From Sarocladium kiliense (Eukaryota > Ascomycota > Sordariomycetes > Hypocreales > Sarocladiaceae): a DNA stretch of 64,000 nucleotides. Position numbers and translations under genes: made by a program. Where the stretch lies: the NCBI GenBank assembly GCA_030734395.1, contig JAUZTG010000048.1, forward strand, positions 2,852,001 through 2,916,000, in the 5' to 3' direction. This document shows, one piece after another, positions 1 through 14,150 of this stretch. The notes under the pieces are model-generated. The model searched no databases. It saw nothing but the letters and a program-made list of their open reading frames with translations, and was not told where the DNA came from. The number at the start of each line of letters is the position of its first letter. The stretch's first letter is position 1.

Positions 1-1138
1 AGCATTTCTTGGATAGCGGCTAGCGCTGTTCCCCCACAGAGAATTATATGTGGTTGAATTAATCTTGGCCAATGTTACCGCGAGGTATGTCCCAGAACAC
101 ACTGTGTTTGCTCGATAGGTTCCAGCCAGTCACAGTTGTGTCTGTGTGATCTTCACCAAGTATGACGCATGGCAAAGCAGCGGTGACAAGTGTGAGCACA
201 CACCGTCTCGCAAGCCTTGCCCTAAGAGAGTGAGGCAGACCAATGTTCTGAATCTGTGATTGGACGACTGTCTTTCCATAGTACACACTCCCACCCGTCT
301 TCAGTCTAGCCAAGGCGATGTACTTCCTAGTGCCACGCGGAACCGGACTGTGCTTTTCTGGACGTGAATTCGTGCATTTGGAAGCGGATGGGGGGTGGGA
401 TCTTGGTAGTCTTTACTTTTGTGTCAAAGACTATCCTTCCCTTATAGTGGGTTCACACATGCAGGATCGGTGCTGGGTGCCCGAGGACCGGGGTCCCGGT
501 TGGAAGCGATGTCCAACGTCGGGCGTCAAGACTCAATTGCCGCCTGAGCACTGAAACAAAGACAAGACCAAGAAGAGATACCTCGAGCGGTAATCTAGCC
601 TCCCTCCCCTCAGCCACATGTATGAGTGCATGAGATTCAAGAGGGCTGATTCGATATGGGGGCCTCGGACCCACGCCTCGCGTTTTGAAAGCAACATGCT
701 TGGTCTATTCTCGCATCGCAGATACGGCACCTGTATACGTCTATGTAGCCAATGACGGACCTAAGTCTCATGTAATGTCACAAATCTCTTGCTCACCACC
801 CAACACAGCCTACACCATTACGCCGAATCCAAACGCCCCCAAAAAGGGACAAATCATGGAACACAGAAGGAAGGACGTTGAACGCGGGGGTGTGTGTAGG
901 AGCAGAGGTCAGAAAGCAATGACACTGTGCTAGTGGCTTGTCAGCAGCCCAGGTCGTTTTTTGGAGCCGATGGAATCCACCAGTCCGCCAACGACGGCTC
1001 GAGCCGTTGTTGGCTGTACCTTGGTTCAAGGACCATAAGATCTGCTCCCCTTTCTCAGTTGAAGCTTGCGGTGAAAACCGAGAAAGCCACCACGTCCCGT
1101 GGTATGTTTCACCCAGCACTGATCCCAGGCTGCTACCC
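1..1138. other. gene-free stretch at left edge, 3' flank of PRP43
   Basis: Both strands hold only short open frames of up to 108 codons that resemble no family I know. The right end is the 3' flank of the PRP43 gene, which is read leftward. I see no RNA gene, long repeat or transposon remnant. Confidence 0.6.
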
Positions 1139-3546
<2,408 letters not shown>

Positions 3547-4176
3547 GGTGGACAGGCGAGGCGACGAAAAGACGGGCTTTGCGACAAAAGAGGCTGATCG
3601 TGAGTCGAGGACCACCGTTGCTGGTTGCTGGCTCTTGAATTTTTCGGCGGGGAACGCAGAAGCTCTATCGATAAGCTGGTCCCTGAATCGCACAGTGTCA
3701 GTCAGTGTTCAACACATGGCTGATGAACTCTTAGTTGTTTGACACCCTGGAGTTTGCAAAATCAGACGCATGAAATAACATAGACTGGGTGCTTACTGCA
3801 AATCAAGCCTCCCTTTTGATAGACTTGAACATCAATAACTTTCTCACACCGCTGGTGATGTCGCTAAATTGTGCAAGATTAAGCTTACCCCAACATGCTC
3901 GTACAGTGCGCGTCGCTTCTTGAAACCATATTTCTCAACTGAAAATGCGACCACCATTAGCAGAACCCGCAGCCACAGCAATCTGATTCCTGCAGCGGGC
4001 ACTCACCAAATTTGCCCTGATTTCACAGCATTCGAGTGATCGCTTATTGCTCAAATCAAGTTGCGGCCTCTTCTGTTTGCTTTGCGAGCCAATTGTCATT
4101 TCGGCTTCGGGAAGCCACAGCCTTCCGTTGTCCTCCCTACACTGGTGCGATATCAGGGACTTCTCATTCAGGGACC
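3547..4176. other. divergent promoter region between prp43 and the PRMT5 gene
   Basis: This 630-bp stretch separates the start codons of two divergently read genes and should hold both promoters and 5' leaders. A CCAAT pentamer lies at 4089-4093, which may be chance. I see no clear TATA box and no additional gene. Confidence 0.6.
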
Positions 4177-6704
4177 ATGGCACTCAGTGAGCCGAGCTCA
4201 GCTATGTCCGACAGGTTTGCATACCAGCGCCCGCCTTTCCAGATTGGCCAACACATCTCAGACAGAGATGCGCCTCTGACAGACCTCGAGTATGGCCATC
4301 TTCTCAATTTCGGTGTAAGCTACCCCGTCTCACTACACCATAGCCGCCACTGACCAGTGTTCCGCACACCAGGTCAGCTTCGCTACAACACCAGTGACCA
4401 ACAGTCACTTCAAGAATAGGATCTTTGAGCTGGCAAGGATCCATCTGGAAACTCTCGAGGAGAGCAAGGAGGCGGCCACCAGCACAGCTACGCTCCCAAG
4501 GGCCGAACCTATCATCCCAGCTTTGACCCCCGATGACACGAGTCTCTTCCCAAGCCCGGCAGTCAACACTTACACAGCATACACCAGTCCCTGGATTGAT
4601 CTTGGGTCTTCGAACCCAGTCATCGCCAGTATCTCTCGTCAGGTTCTGAATATCGAGATCAACTATGCCAATTTCTGTGGCGCGAAGAGCATCGTCATCC
4701 CAGGCCCGTCTCGAGATGCATCCAAGGACGGAGGCAACCAGAGCATCGCTCAATTTTCTCGCGCTGTTCAAGAGGCCCTAACAGTCGGTAACCGACTTAC
4801 ATTCTTGATTCACATGCCGATGTACCGAGAGCCTGGACAGGAGGATAGCACCGTGACCCTGTCATCCCTGGAAAAGAATGAGACTAAGGATGATGGCTCA
4901 GAAGAGATCGATCTTTATACAGCATGGGACTCGTGGCATCAAATTCGGACTGTCTGTAACTACAACCAACGTCTCTTGATTGGTGAGTCGGACCTTTCTG
5001 TGAGCCAAATGAGCTACGCTGACCTCCTTGATAGCCCTCAGATTGCCCAAAGTTATGCCAGAGATTGAGCTGCAGGACAGGTGGTTCGCAGAGCCTCTGC
5101 ACTATTTGACACTGGATGCCTCGATCTTCCAAATGAACAGACGGGGTCTTCCTAGCCTCTCGAAGCATCACCAAAAGCTCATCTTCACATATATGGGATT
5201 GAAAGCGGCACCATGGCTCCTTCTCTGCAATGCCGGGCCTGATGTAGCAGGCTCCGTCTCCGGGGTGCCCAGTGCCGATATGCTGGCGTCCGAGGACCAG
5301 TTTCCCAGTCTTGCTGAGAGCAGTCAGGCTGGACCCCCTCAGGTGACGAATGTCTCCCCAAACGCCTACCTGGCATACTTGAAATGGCTTGAGACGCAGC
5401 AGCCGCCCCTGCCCGAAATTGAAAGCCCAACTCTCACGAGCTTCCAAGACTGGCTGCAGTCACCGCTGCAGCCCCTGTCAGACAACTTGGAATCAGCAAC
5501 ATACGAGGTTTTCGAGGGTGATCCAGTCAAGTACAACCAGTATGAGATGGCAACCATGGAGGCTTTGTCAGAATGGAAGGCCCTTGGAAAGCCAACTTCA
5601 AAGGACGGCAAGGTCGTCATAGCAGTGGCCGGCTCCGGCCGTGGTCCTCTGGTCACCAGAGCTCTCAAAGCCGCCGAGTTCGCAGACGTGCCCGTCGAGG
5701 TTTGGGCCGTTGAGAAGAACCCCAATGCTTACGTCTACCTGCTTCGACAGAACGCAACAATTTGGGGCGGCAAGGTCAATGTGATAAAGACGGATATGAG
5801 AGCCTGGAAGGGCCCAATCTTGGAAGATTCTGGCGAGACCGGACCCGTTTACGGCAAGGTCGACATTCTGATTTCTGAGCTGCTGGGGTCTTTCGGTGAC
5901 AATGAGCTCTCACCTGAGTGCCTTGATGGTATCCAGCATGTGATGGCGAAGCCTCATGGCATCTCGATTCCAAGCTCTTACACCGCTCACTTCACACCCA
6001 TTGCTACCCCTAAGCTATATGCCGATATTCTCGCAAGGTCGCCAGTGGACACGACAGCTTTCGATACACCCTGGGTGGTCCGCCTTTTTGCATTGGACTT
6101 TAACGCGCAACGCGTCCCTGGTCATGATCGCTTCCAGCAGGCATGGGAGTTCGCTCATCCGATCCCTGAGTCATCTTTAGCAGTCATTGAGGCTCGCCGC
6201 TCAGGTGGTGTTGTAGGCGGTGGTGGCGGCAGCATGGCTGGTGCCGCAGGAGCTAACGACCACAACTCAAGGTACTGCCATCTCACATTCGTCTGCCGCA
6301 CTCGCGGCGTAACGCATGGCTTAGCCGGGTATTTCGAGTCCACGTTGTATGAGTCTCAGATGGAGGAGAGCAAGGGCCAGAAGGTGGAAATCAGCACTCA
6401 TCCTGAGCGCATTGACGAGAAAAGCAAGGACATGATCTCATGGTTCCCCATTTTCTTTCCCTTCAAGGTGAGCAAGCAGACGCCGTCCGTCGTAACGACG
6501 TGTTCTGAAACTGACATTACAAAGCAACCACTGTACTTCCCTGCAGACACAGAGCTCGAGGTCAGCATGTGGCGGCAAACAGATGATACCAAGGTCTGGT
6601 ACGAATGGCTTGTTGAGGCTTGGACATGGGTTGGACCCTCGACACGGATCAAGATTGGATCGTCCGAGCTCTGCAGTAGCCGGTCAATTGCATGCCTGAT
6701 GTAG
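4177..6704 (+). CDS. skb1: type II protein arginine methyltransferase PRMT5 / Skb1
   Basis: Transfers methyl groups from S-adenosylmethionine to make symmetric dimethylarginine on Sm proteins and histones. In fungi the orthologues are Skb1 and Hsl7. Four exons (4177-4314, 4373-4982, 5035-6467, 6525-6704) give 786 residues. Seen directly: an N-terminal TIM-barrel part; TYEVFEGDPVKY, which carries the Phe that sets symmetric methylation in PRMT5; AdoMet motif VAGSGRGPLV (about 447-456); and the double-Glu loop SELLGSFGDNELSPE (about 530-544). The SWFPI substrate loop is also present. The protein is longer than human PRMT5 (637), partly because of a Gly/Ala-rich insert near residues 637-660 in the beta-barrel. 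The third intron (57 nt) keeps the reading frame if retained; splicing restores the conserved FPFKQPLYFP junction, so I chose splicing. Confidence 0.95.
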
Positions 6705-7216
6705 TGATGTGAATATGAAAAGCTCCTGAATGTCAAAGCCTCTTTCGCAAGCGAACATACAGTGATCAAGGCCATACTTGCGTCTAAAAGTGAATCCTAA
6801 GTTAGCTGAAGCAGCTCGTCGTACATCTCCGAATGCCGAAGCCCAGCGTAGAGAACTGGCCCCGGTACCGGCGAACGTGGATCTCAGCGCCGGATCGCCT
6901 CTTTTATCCGGACCAAGAATCCGTCAAATATTTTCTCCCTCAACACCACGAAATCCAACGCTGCAGGGTCCGTCGCACAGGAACCGCATCGATCGCCACG
7001 TCCAGGCCAATTGGCGCACATTCTCCAGAGCCAAGGTCGCATCATTTCCCCCGCCGCCCTCCACCCGTACCCAAGCATCCACTGCTCCGGCATCGCGGCC
7101 GAGGCCACCAGAGTTTCGTCAAGCCGACACAAGGCGGGACCGCCGACAACGCAACAGTCAAGCTGGCGCCACGCTTGAGATTGCCGACGGCCACCCTCCC
7201 GAGGGCGCTCCCGGTG
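6705..7216. other. intergenic, promoter and leader of the aminotransferase gene
   Basis: Holds the 3' end of the PRMT5 transcript and the upstream region of the next gene. The stretch near 7040-7070 is rich in C and T on the sense strand, as in many fungal leaders. Frames here are open but start upstream of any family similarity, so I leave them out. Confidence 0.5.
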
Positions 7217-8660
7217 ATGCCCCGCATGGGATTTGATAACCGCCCCTCCTCCAGAATCGCACTCGTTGCACAGCACTTGTCTCTGGCACCATCCATTACC
7301 ACTGCTGCCCGTGCTGTTTCTGCGTCTCCATCTACTTCAAGTATTCACAGACCTCGCTCCTTAGCCACTATGTCAACCCAACCTGAGCACCCGACCCTGC
7401 TCATCCCCGGGCCCATTGAGTTCGATGATGCGGTCCTCAACTCTATGAGCCACTACAGGTACGTCACTTTAGTCGGTCCCCGACTAAAGCACCTTGGATA
7501 ACAGCCCCAATGCTGACCTAAACGTCATGACAGCGAGAGTCATGTTGGTCCCGGCTTCGTCTCAACCTTCGGCGACACCCTCGCGCAGCTTCGCAAGCTC
7601 TTCCAGACCACCGACCCCGCTGCGCAGCCCTTCGTCATCTCGGGTTCCGGTACACTCGGTTGGGATCTTGTCGCGGCCAATCTCGTCGAGCCAGAGGAGA
7701 AGGCTCTCGTGCTGAGCACTGGTTACTTCGGTGACAACTTCGCCGAATGCTTGAGCTTGTACGGTGCCAAGGTCACCAAGATTGACGGCCCTGTTGGTGG
7801 CCGCCCTCAGCTTCCCGAGATTGAGAAGGCGCTGAAGGAGGACAAGTACAAGATCCTTACTGTCACCCATGTCGACACCTCGACTGGTGTCCTCAGCGAG
7901 CTCAAGGACCTGGCTGCGCTGGTCAAGAAGGTCTCCCCTGAGACTCTGGTGATTGTAGACGGTGTCTGCAGTGTTGCCTGCGAGGAGATCCGCTTCGATG
8001 AATGGGGCCTCGATGGTGTCGTCACAGCTAGCCAGAAGGCCATCGGTTGCCCAGCTGGTCTGTCCATCTCTATGTTCAGCGGTAAGGCTATGGAGGCTTT
8101 CAGCAAGAGGAAAACTCAGCCTGGTTCCTACTTTGCATCCATGAAGAACTGGACTCCCAGTAAGTTCCTCCAGATGTACTATGTCTCCGGAAGATGGTCA
8201 CTGACCCTCAATTACAGTCATGAAGAACTACGAGGCCAAGAAGCCTAGCTACTTTGCCACACCCTCCCCTCAGCTCGTCCACGCCCTCAACACTGCCCTC
8301 ACGATCATCCTTGAGAAGCCGCTGTCCGAGCGTTTCCAGCGTCACATCGAGGTGTCTGACAAGGTCAAGAAGGCTGTCAAGGATCTCGGCCTTGAGGTTG
8401 TTGCGACCAAGCCTGAGGACCAGTCGCACGCTATGACGGCTATTTACCTGCCGGAGAAGGTTCAGATTCCCGATATCCTGCCCAAGTTGTCAGGCAAGGG
8501 AGTTATCTTCGCAGGTGGCATTCACAAGGCCATCGCGACCAAGTACATCCGATTCGGACACATGGGTGTGAGCACGATGGACCCCCAGAGGACGGATATC
8601 GACAAGGCTCTGGATGCGCTGAAGTCAGGACTGGCTGAGTGTGGTTATCAGAAGGCATAG
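7217..8660 (+). CDS. agx1: alanine:glyoxylate aminotransferase (Agx1 type)
   Basis: Class V PLP-dependent aminotransferase that turns alanine and glyoxylate into pyruvate and glycine. Exons 7217-7458, 7534-8159 and 8218-8660. Translation from the ATG at 7370 (MSTQPEHPTLLIPGP) gives 385 residues, the usual length of yeast Agx1. Translation from the in-frame ATG at 7217 adds 51 residues rich in Arg, Ser and Ala with few acids, which looks like a mitochondrial presequence. The PLP lysine sits in TASQKAIGCPAG (Lys198 short form, Lys249 long form). Other family signatures are HYSESHVGPGF, SGSGTLGWD, STGYFGDN, HVDTSTGV, DGVCSVACE and RFGHMG. The C terminus is GYQKA, so there is no peroxisomal SKL-type signal. 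The choice of start is uncertain; the enzyme class is firm. Confidence 0.93.
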
Positions 8661-9584
8661 ACACGGTCTCGTAAATAGGATAAACAAAAAGAAGTCACAC
8701 TGGACATTTTCACCCTAGGCTCGATCCCTCCGGATAGCTCACCGCCATATTTGTCAGCATCACTGAAATGGGATAACTGTTCCGGACTCGCATAACGGCA
8801 TCGCGACCTTAGGCATTCACTCGTAAATACCAGGTAGTGGTGATGGCTTCACATAAAATTGGGACCGGAAGGTGGGGTTGATGAGCTGTGCTGTTCCCCC
8901 CTCAATTAAGTAGCGGTACCTGGTTGTCAGCGTCATTGGGCTGTTGGTGGGCTGCTCACCAGGTGATGCCGCTGCGGATGTCGCGTCCCAGCCTCGCGGG
9001 TTTAACGGGTCCGAGGTACCGCTACTTGAACTAGTTGAGTAGTGTTTCAGAAACGCCAACATCGTGTTGCTGGAGCTGGAGCTGCCGCCGCCGCTCAGTG
9101 TTGAGTTCGACACGGAAAGCCTAGAGCGCCTCCCCGTTAGCGGCTGTCTGAGTGCCAGAGAACGCCAGGAGGCTGCCTACAGCCACTGAGGGTTGCCCCT
9201 CTCCTTGCGTCCCGCCCGCCTTCACCCGCCGCCAGCCTGCCTGCTTGCCTCACGCCAACCACCAGCCTTCACGTTCCACCTCGCTCGCATTCTTTCCTCT
9301 GCCACGAATTTCCACCTGTTCAACACACCTTCTTGCAAAACCAACAACTCTCTCACGCCGATCTTCGCATATCTTCGAATCCTCCTCTCCCGGAGTAAGC
9401 CTCCACGCCGCCTCTTCAACCCCTCACGCGCTTGACGTACCTTTCGCGCCGCTGGACCCGCTGGGCAGGGCGAAAAGCCAACTCCCGGGCTTGGTGATCC
9501 CCTCCCGTCTTCCCCTCCATCGACCTCCCCGCCTCGCATACGCGACTTTCACGACAACACACGTCGCCCGTATATCCCGTCGTC
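8661..9584. other. intergenic between agx1 and exportin gene, with CT-rich leader
   Basis: The left part contains a 14-bp inverted repeat (separate entry). From about 9180 to 9580 the + strand is strongly C/T-rich, which fits the promoter and 5' leader of the exportin gene. A 98-codon open frame lies on the - strand at 8817-9113; I recognise no family and do not call it a gene. Confidence 0.5.
8908..9027. repeat. 14-bp perfect inverted repeat with about 92-bp loop
   Basis: The arm AAGTAGCGGTACCT at 8908-8921 is matched exactly by its reverse complement at 9014-9027. Identity stops at both ends of the arms. No target-site duplication or transposase is evident, so this is a bare palindromic pair between two genes. 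Confidence 0.7.
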
Positions 9585-12500
9585 ATGGCTCCCTCTATCG
9601 AGGAGCTAGATAGCACTGTTCGTGCCTTCTACGAAGGCCGTGGTGAGCAGGTGAGATCAGGCAGACCTTTGTCCAAGACTACTAATAGAAGTGCGGGGAG
9701 CTGATTTGTGATCTTGCACTATACAGCAAAAAGCCGCCCAGACAGCGCTGAGCCAGGTATGCCTTCAGCAACCTAGATACACACACCCAATGAAAGGTCC
9801 GGACTGACCCAAGCTACAGTTCAAAGAAGACCCCGATGCCTGGCTTATGGTTGACAAGATCCTGTCCGACGCGCAATACCCCCAGACCAAATGTACGTGA
9901 CAATTTTGAACATCAGACAAGCTGAATAAGGAAAAGACTAATCAGCAGAAAGACCTCGGCTTGCAGGTGCTGGACAACGTTATCGTCACAAGATGGAAGG
10001 TTCTTCCGCGAGAGCAGTGTCAAGGTTCGCACCCAGCACCCAACTCCAATATCTCTTTGCTAAAGAAAGACAGGAATTCGCAACTTCATCGTCCAGTTCA
10101 TCATTCAATGCTCGAGCTCGGAAGAGTCCCTTCGTTCGCAAAAGACGCTCCTCAACAAGCTCAACTTAGTCCTCGTGTCCATCCTCAAGCAAGAATGGCC
10201 TCACAACTGGCCCACCTTCATCAACGAAATCATCTCATCCTGCCACACGAGCCTTTCGATTTGCGAAAACAACATGATCATCCTGAGACTACTATCCGAG
10301 GAAGTCTTCGACTACTCAGCCGAGGCAATGACGTCGACAAAAACTAGGAATCTGAAGCAAACCATGTGCGCAGAGTTCTCCCAGATTTTCCAACTGTGCC
10401 AAGAAGTCCTCAACACAGCGACACAGCCCAGTCTCATCAATGCCACTCTTGAGACCCTGCTTCGCTTCTGCAACTGGATTCCCCTCGGATACATCTTTGA
10501 GACGCCCTTGATCGAGACGCTTCGAACGCGCTTTCTATCAACTCAGGAATTCCGAAACGTTACTTTGCAGTGCCTGACGGAGATTGGAGGCTTGCAAACC
10601 GGGGGACCGGGGCAGTCCACTTCATACGAAGAGCAGCTGGTCAAGATGTTCACGGAGGTGCTTAGTACCATTGCCGATATCATTCCCGTCTCATTGGATC
10701 TGAAGTCCACATACCCCAGCAGTAACTCTCGGGACCAACAGTTCATTCAGAATCTTGCCTTGTTCCTGTGCAACTTCTTTGGCATGCACCTCAACGTGAG
10801 TTGATACTCGATTTCTGACTTCCTCCTTTGCTAACATCAACCAGCTCATCGAGAACCTGCCGAACCGAGACTACCTGATGCACGGCCACTACTACCTGAT
10901 TCGCATATCTCAGATTGACGACCGGGAGATTTTCAAGATCTGTCTCGACTACTGGCTCAAGATGGTCCAGGAGCTCTTCGAGGAGATGCAGCGACTCCCT
11001 ATCACCGATGTCAACCCCCTCATGGCCGTGGGCAGCGGACTTACCGGAGGCGGTGCGCCCAACCCTCAGGTTCTGATGAACTACCCGCTGAGGAAGCACA
11101 AATACAATGAAATCCTGTCGAACCTCCGCGTGGTCATGATCGAGAAGATGGTTCGTCCCGAGGAAGTTCTCATCGTTGAGAACGACGAAGGTGAGATTGT
11201 GCGCGAGTTCGTCAAGGAGAGCGACACAGTTCAGCTTTACAAGACGATCCGCGAGTGCCTGGTGTACCTGACACACCTGGACGTTATCGACACCGAGAAC
11301 ATCATGACAGAGAAGTTAGCGCGCCAAGTCGACGGTACTGAATGGTCATGGCACAACTGCAACGTGCTTTGCTGGGCTATTGGATCCATCTCCCTGGCCA
11401 TGAATGAGGAGACTGAGAAGAGGTTCCTCGTTACTGTCATTAAGGATCTCCTCGGCCTGACTGAGATGAAGCGTGGTAAGGACAATAAGGCCGTGGTCGC
11501 AAGTAACATCATGTATATCGTCGGCCAATACCCGCGTTTCCTCAAGGCGCACTGGAAGTTCCTTAAGACGGTCGTCAACAAGCTCTTCGAGTTTATGCAC
11601 GAGTCGCATGAAGGTTTGTTCCTACCTGATTCAGGCTGATGGACAACTTACTGACTTCTATATAGGTGTGCAGGACATGGCTTGTGATACGTTCATCAAG
11701 ATTGCCAGGCAATGTCGTCGTCACTTCGTGGCTCTCCAGCCTAGTGAACAAGAGCCTTTCATTGATGAGATTGTCCGTAACATGGGCAAGATCACCTGTG
11801 ATCTGACACCACAACAAGTTCACACCTTCTATGAGGCTTGTGGCTTCATGGTCGCTGCCCAGGGAAACCAGCACCAGCAAGAACGGTTGCTGGCAGACCT
11901 GATGAACATTCCCAATGCCGCATGGGACGAGATCATCAAGCAGGCGACGGCCAACCCTGCCATTCTGCAGGACTCGGACACCATCAAGGTCATTGGCAAC
12001 ATCATGAAGACCAATGTTTCGGCCTGCACGTCCATCGGCCCGTATTTCTATCCCCAGATCGGCAAGATCTTCGAGCCGATGCTTCAGATGTACCGTGCGA
12101 CAAGTGAGCTTATCTCTGAAGCTGTTGCAGAGAGTGGTGCGCATCTTTCCATCTTATCCGCTGGGCCATGATTACTGATATGCAACCACAGGTGACCTGG
12201 CAACAAAGATGCCCAAAGTGCGCGGTCTGCGTACAATTAAGAAGGAGATTCTGAAGCTCATCGAGACTTATGTCGAGAAGGCAGAGGATCTTCAGGCTGT
12301 TCGTAACCAGATGGTCCCGCCACTGCTGGACGCTGTCCTGGTAGATTACAACAGGAATGTGCCTGGCGCGCGTGATGCTGAGGTTCTGAAGGCCATGTCG
12401 ACGGTCATTACCAAACTCTCCGTAAGTAGCAACGCTGTCTTTACCATCGAAAAGCAATGTTAACCGTCACTAGGCGCTCATGGAAGACCAAGTCCCCATC

Positions 12501-13384
12501 ATCATGCAAAATGTCTTTGAGTGCACTTTGGAGATGATCAACAAGGACTTCTCTGAGTTCCCTGAGCACCGTGTCGAGTTCTTCAACCTTCTCAGGGCCA
12601 TCAACCTCCACTGTTTCCCAGGTACGCCCTCATGTCAGCCGATGCGCGCTCTAGAATGTACTAACTCGATCCAGCTCTTCTCAAGCTTGACAACAACCAG
12701 TTCAAGTTTGTGATTGACTCCTGCTCGTGGGCTTTCAAGCACGACAACCGCGATGTTGAGTCTGCTGGCCTGAACATGTGCCTGGAGCTGATTAACAACA
12801 TTGCCGAGAAGACGGACGTCGCCACTGCGAACGCCTTTTTCCAGCGCTTCTTCATTACAATCCTCCAGGATGTCTTCTTCGTTGTGACTGACAACGATCA
12901 CAAGGCTGGCTTCAAGACGCAGTCGATGCTTCTCATGAAGCTGTTCTATTTCATCCACCCAGCCGATGGCTCGCAACCCAAGATCCAAGGTCCCATCTAC
13001 ACCCCGGATCAAGCCCAGCCAGGAACAGACAACAAGGAATTCCTTGCAAATTTTGTCGCCAACCAGCTCAAGACAGCTTTCCCTAACTTGCAGCAGTAAG
13101 TACCCCTGCCTCGGTAGGATATTTCGGGCGACTAACGACTACGTAGGGCACAAGTGAACAACTTTGTCGAGGGCGTTTTCACACTAAACACACAGTATGA
13201 CAAGTTCCGTTTGAACCTCCGAGACTTCCTGATCTCCCTGAAGGAGTTCGCCGGTGATAATGCCGAGCTCTTCGCGGTGGAGAAGGAACAACAAGAGCGG
13301 GATGCTAAGGCAGCCGATATGGAGAGACGGCAGAAGGTCGGCGGTCTCCTGAAACCGTCCGAGATCGACGAAGAGGAGCTATGA
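9585..13384 (+). CDS. crm1: exportin-1 / CRM1 nuclear export receptor
   Basis: Karyopherin-beta that binds leucine-rich nuclear export signals together with Ran-GTP and carries cargo through nuclear pores. Eleven exons (9585-9650, 9727-9756, 9820-9892, 9953-10024, 10074-10795, 10845-11613, 11666-12136, 12192-12421, 12474-12621, 12675-13095, 13147-13384) give 1079 residues, the family's usual size. The start [18 protein letters not shown] and the junctions [19 protein letters not shown] and [10 protein letters not shown] support the 5' exons. The NES-groove region reads [20 protein letters not shown]. Thr527 there takes the place of the cysteine (human Cys528) that leptomycin B attacks. The HEAT repeats continue to the acidic C terminus (SEIDEEEL). 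Intron density is highest at the 5' end, where exon 2 is only 30 nt. Confidence 0.96.
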
Positions 13385-14150
13385 CTGGCTGAGGAGCTGC
13401 GGACTGAGTTTGTCCCCCAACGGGGCGAGCGAAATGCAGTGCCTGGGCAGGACCCTGCACCTCTAGATGCGACCGGCGACGGATGGGAGTTCTATGGCCT
13501 TTGAGAAAGCCTCGGAGTTGGACAGTGAAAGTCGCTCCGGGTGCAACTCGAAGTTCACCACATGCGTCACAGAGATGTTTCCAGTTTTTTCTCTTGTAGC
13601 GATACCAATGGATAGAAGGGCGCTGTGTGCGTCGTAACTGACACAGGCTGATCGGTCCTCTCCAACGCCCTCACGCCAACCACGACCTACACACGATGCT
13701 CAGCGCACTGGACATGGATCGAGAGCTTGATGAGGAGGACGATTACTTGCGCAGAAGAGACATACAAAAATAAGGAGATAGAGAAGCGGCATGTGAAAGA
13801 GACAACAGAGAAATTGGATGGTAACAGGGCGTGCGTGCACACAATACGGACGCAGCAGGAGTCCAGAGTATGCCATCTCGCCAGGCAGGATCGAGTTAGC
13901 GTTTGCCAGATACAGTGCATATCTGATTCTAGTATGAACCCAGTCTTGGTAGCCTAGTTTTTTCAATCTTAAAAGTCGCTCTGCGAAGTAGAACACTCGT
14001 CAGTTGCTAGCCTGGCGAGTAACTCCTGTTGGCATCATGTTGTGAGAGAGGTACTAATGCGATGGTATGGACGGCGGGCCCTTTAGCCATCTATTTGACG
14101 TCTCGTAGGGGTATATATTATTTCTTAGCGTACATTGCCAGCCCTTTGCC
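13385..14150. other. convergent 3' intergenic region
   Basis: Lies between the 3' ends of the exportin gene (+) and the zinc-cluster gene (-). Only short chance frames are seen. The right end is A/T-rich (around 14110-14130), consistent with 3' ends. No RNA gene or repeat found. Confidence 0.5.

Noticed and set aside
6833..7216. Possible further N-terminal extension of the aminotransferase
   Set aside because: The frame is open back to 6833, but the residues are Arg/Pro-rich and unlike the family; it is better read as a leader.
8817..9113. 98-codon frame on the - strand
   Set aside because: Ser/Gly-rich start and no family match; it overlaps the inverted repeat. A real small gene cannot be excluded but is unsupported.
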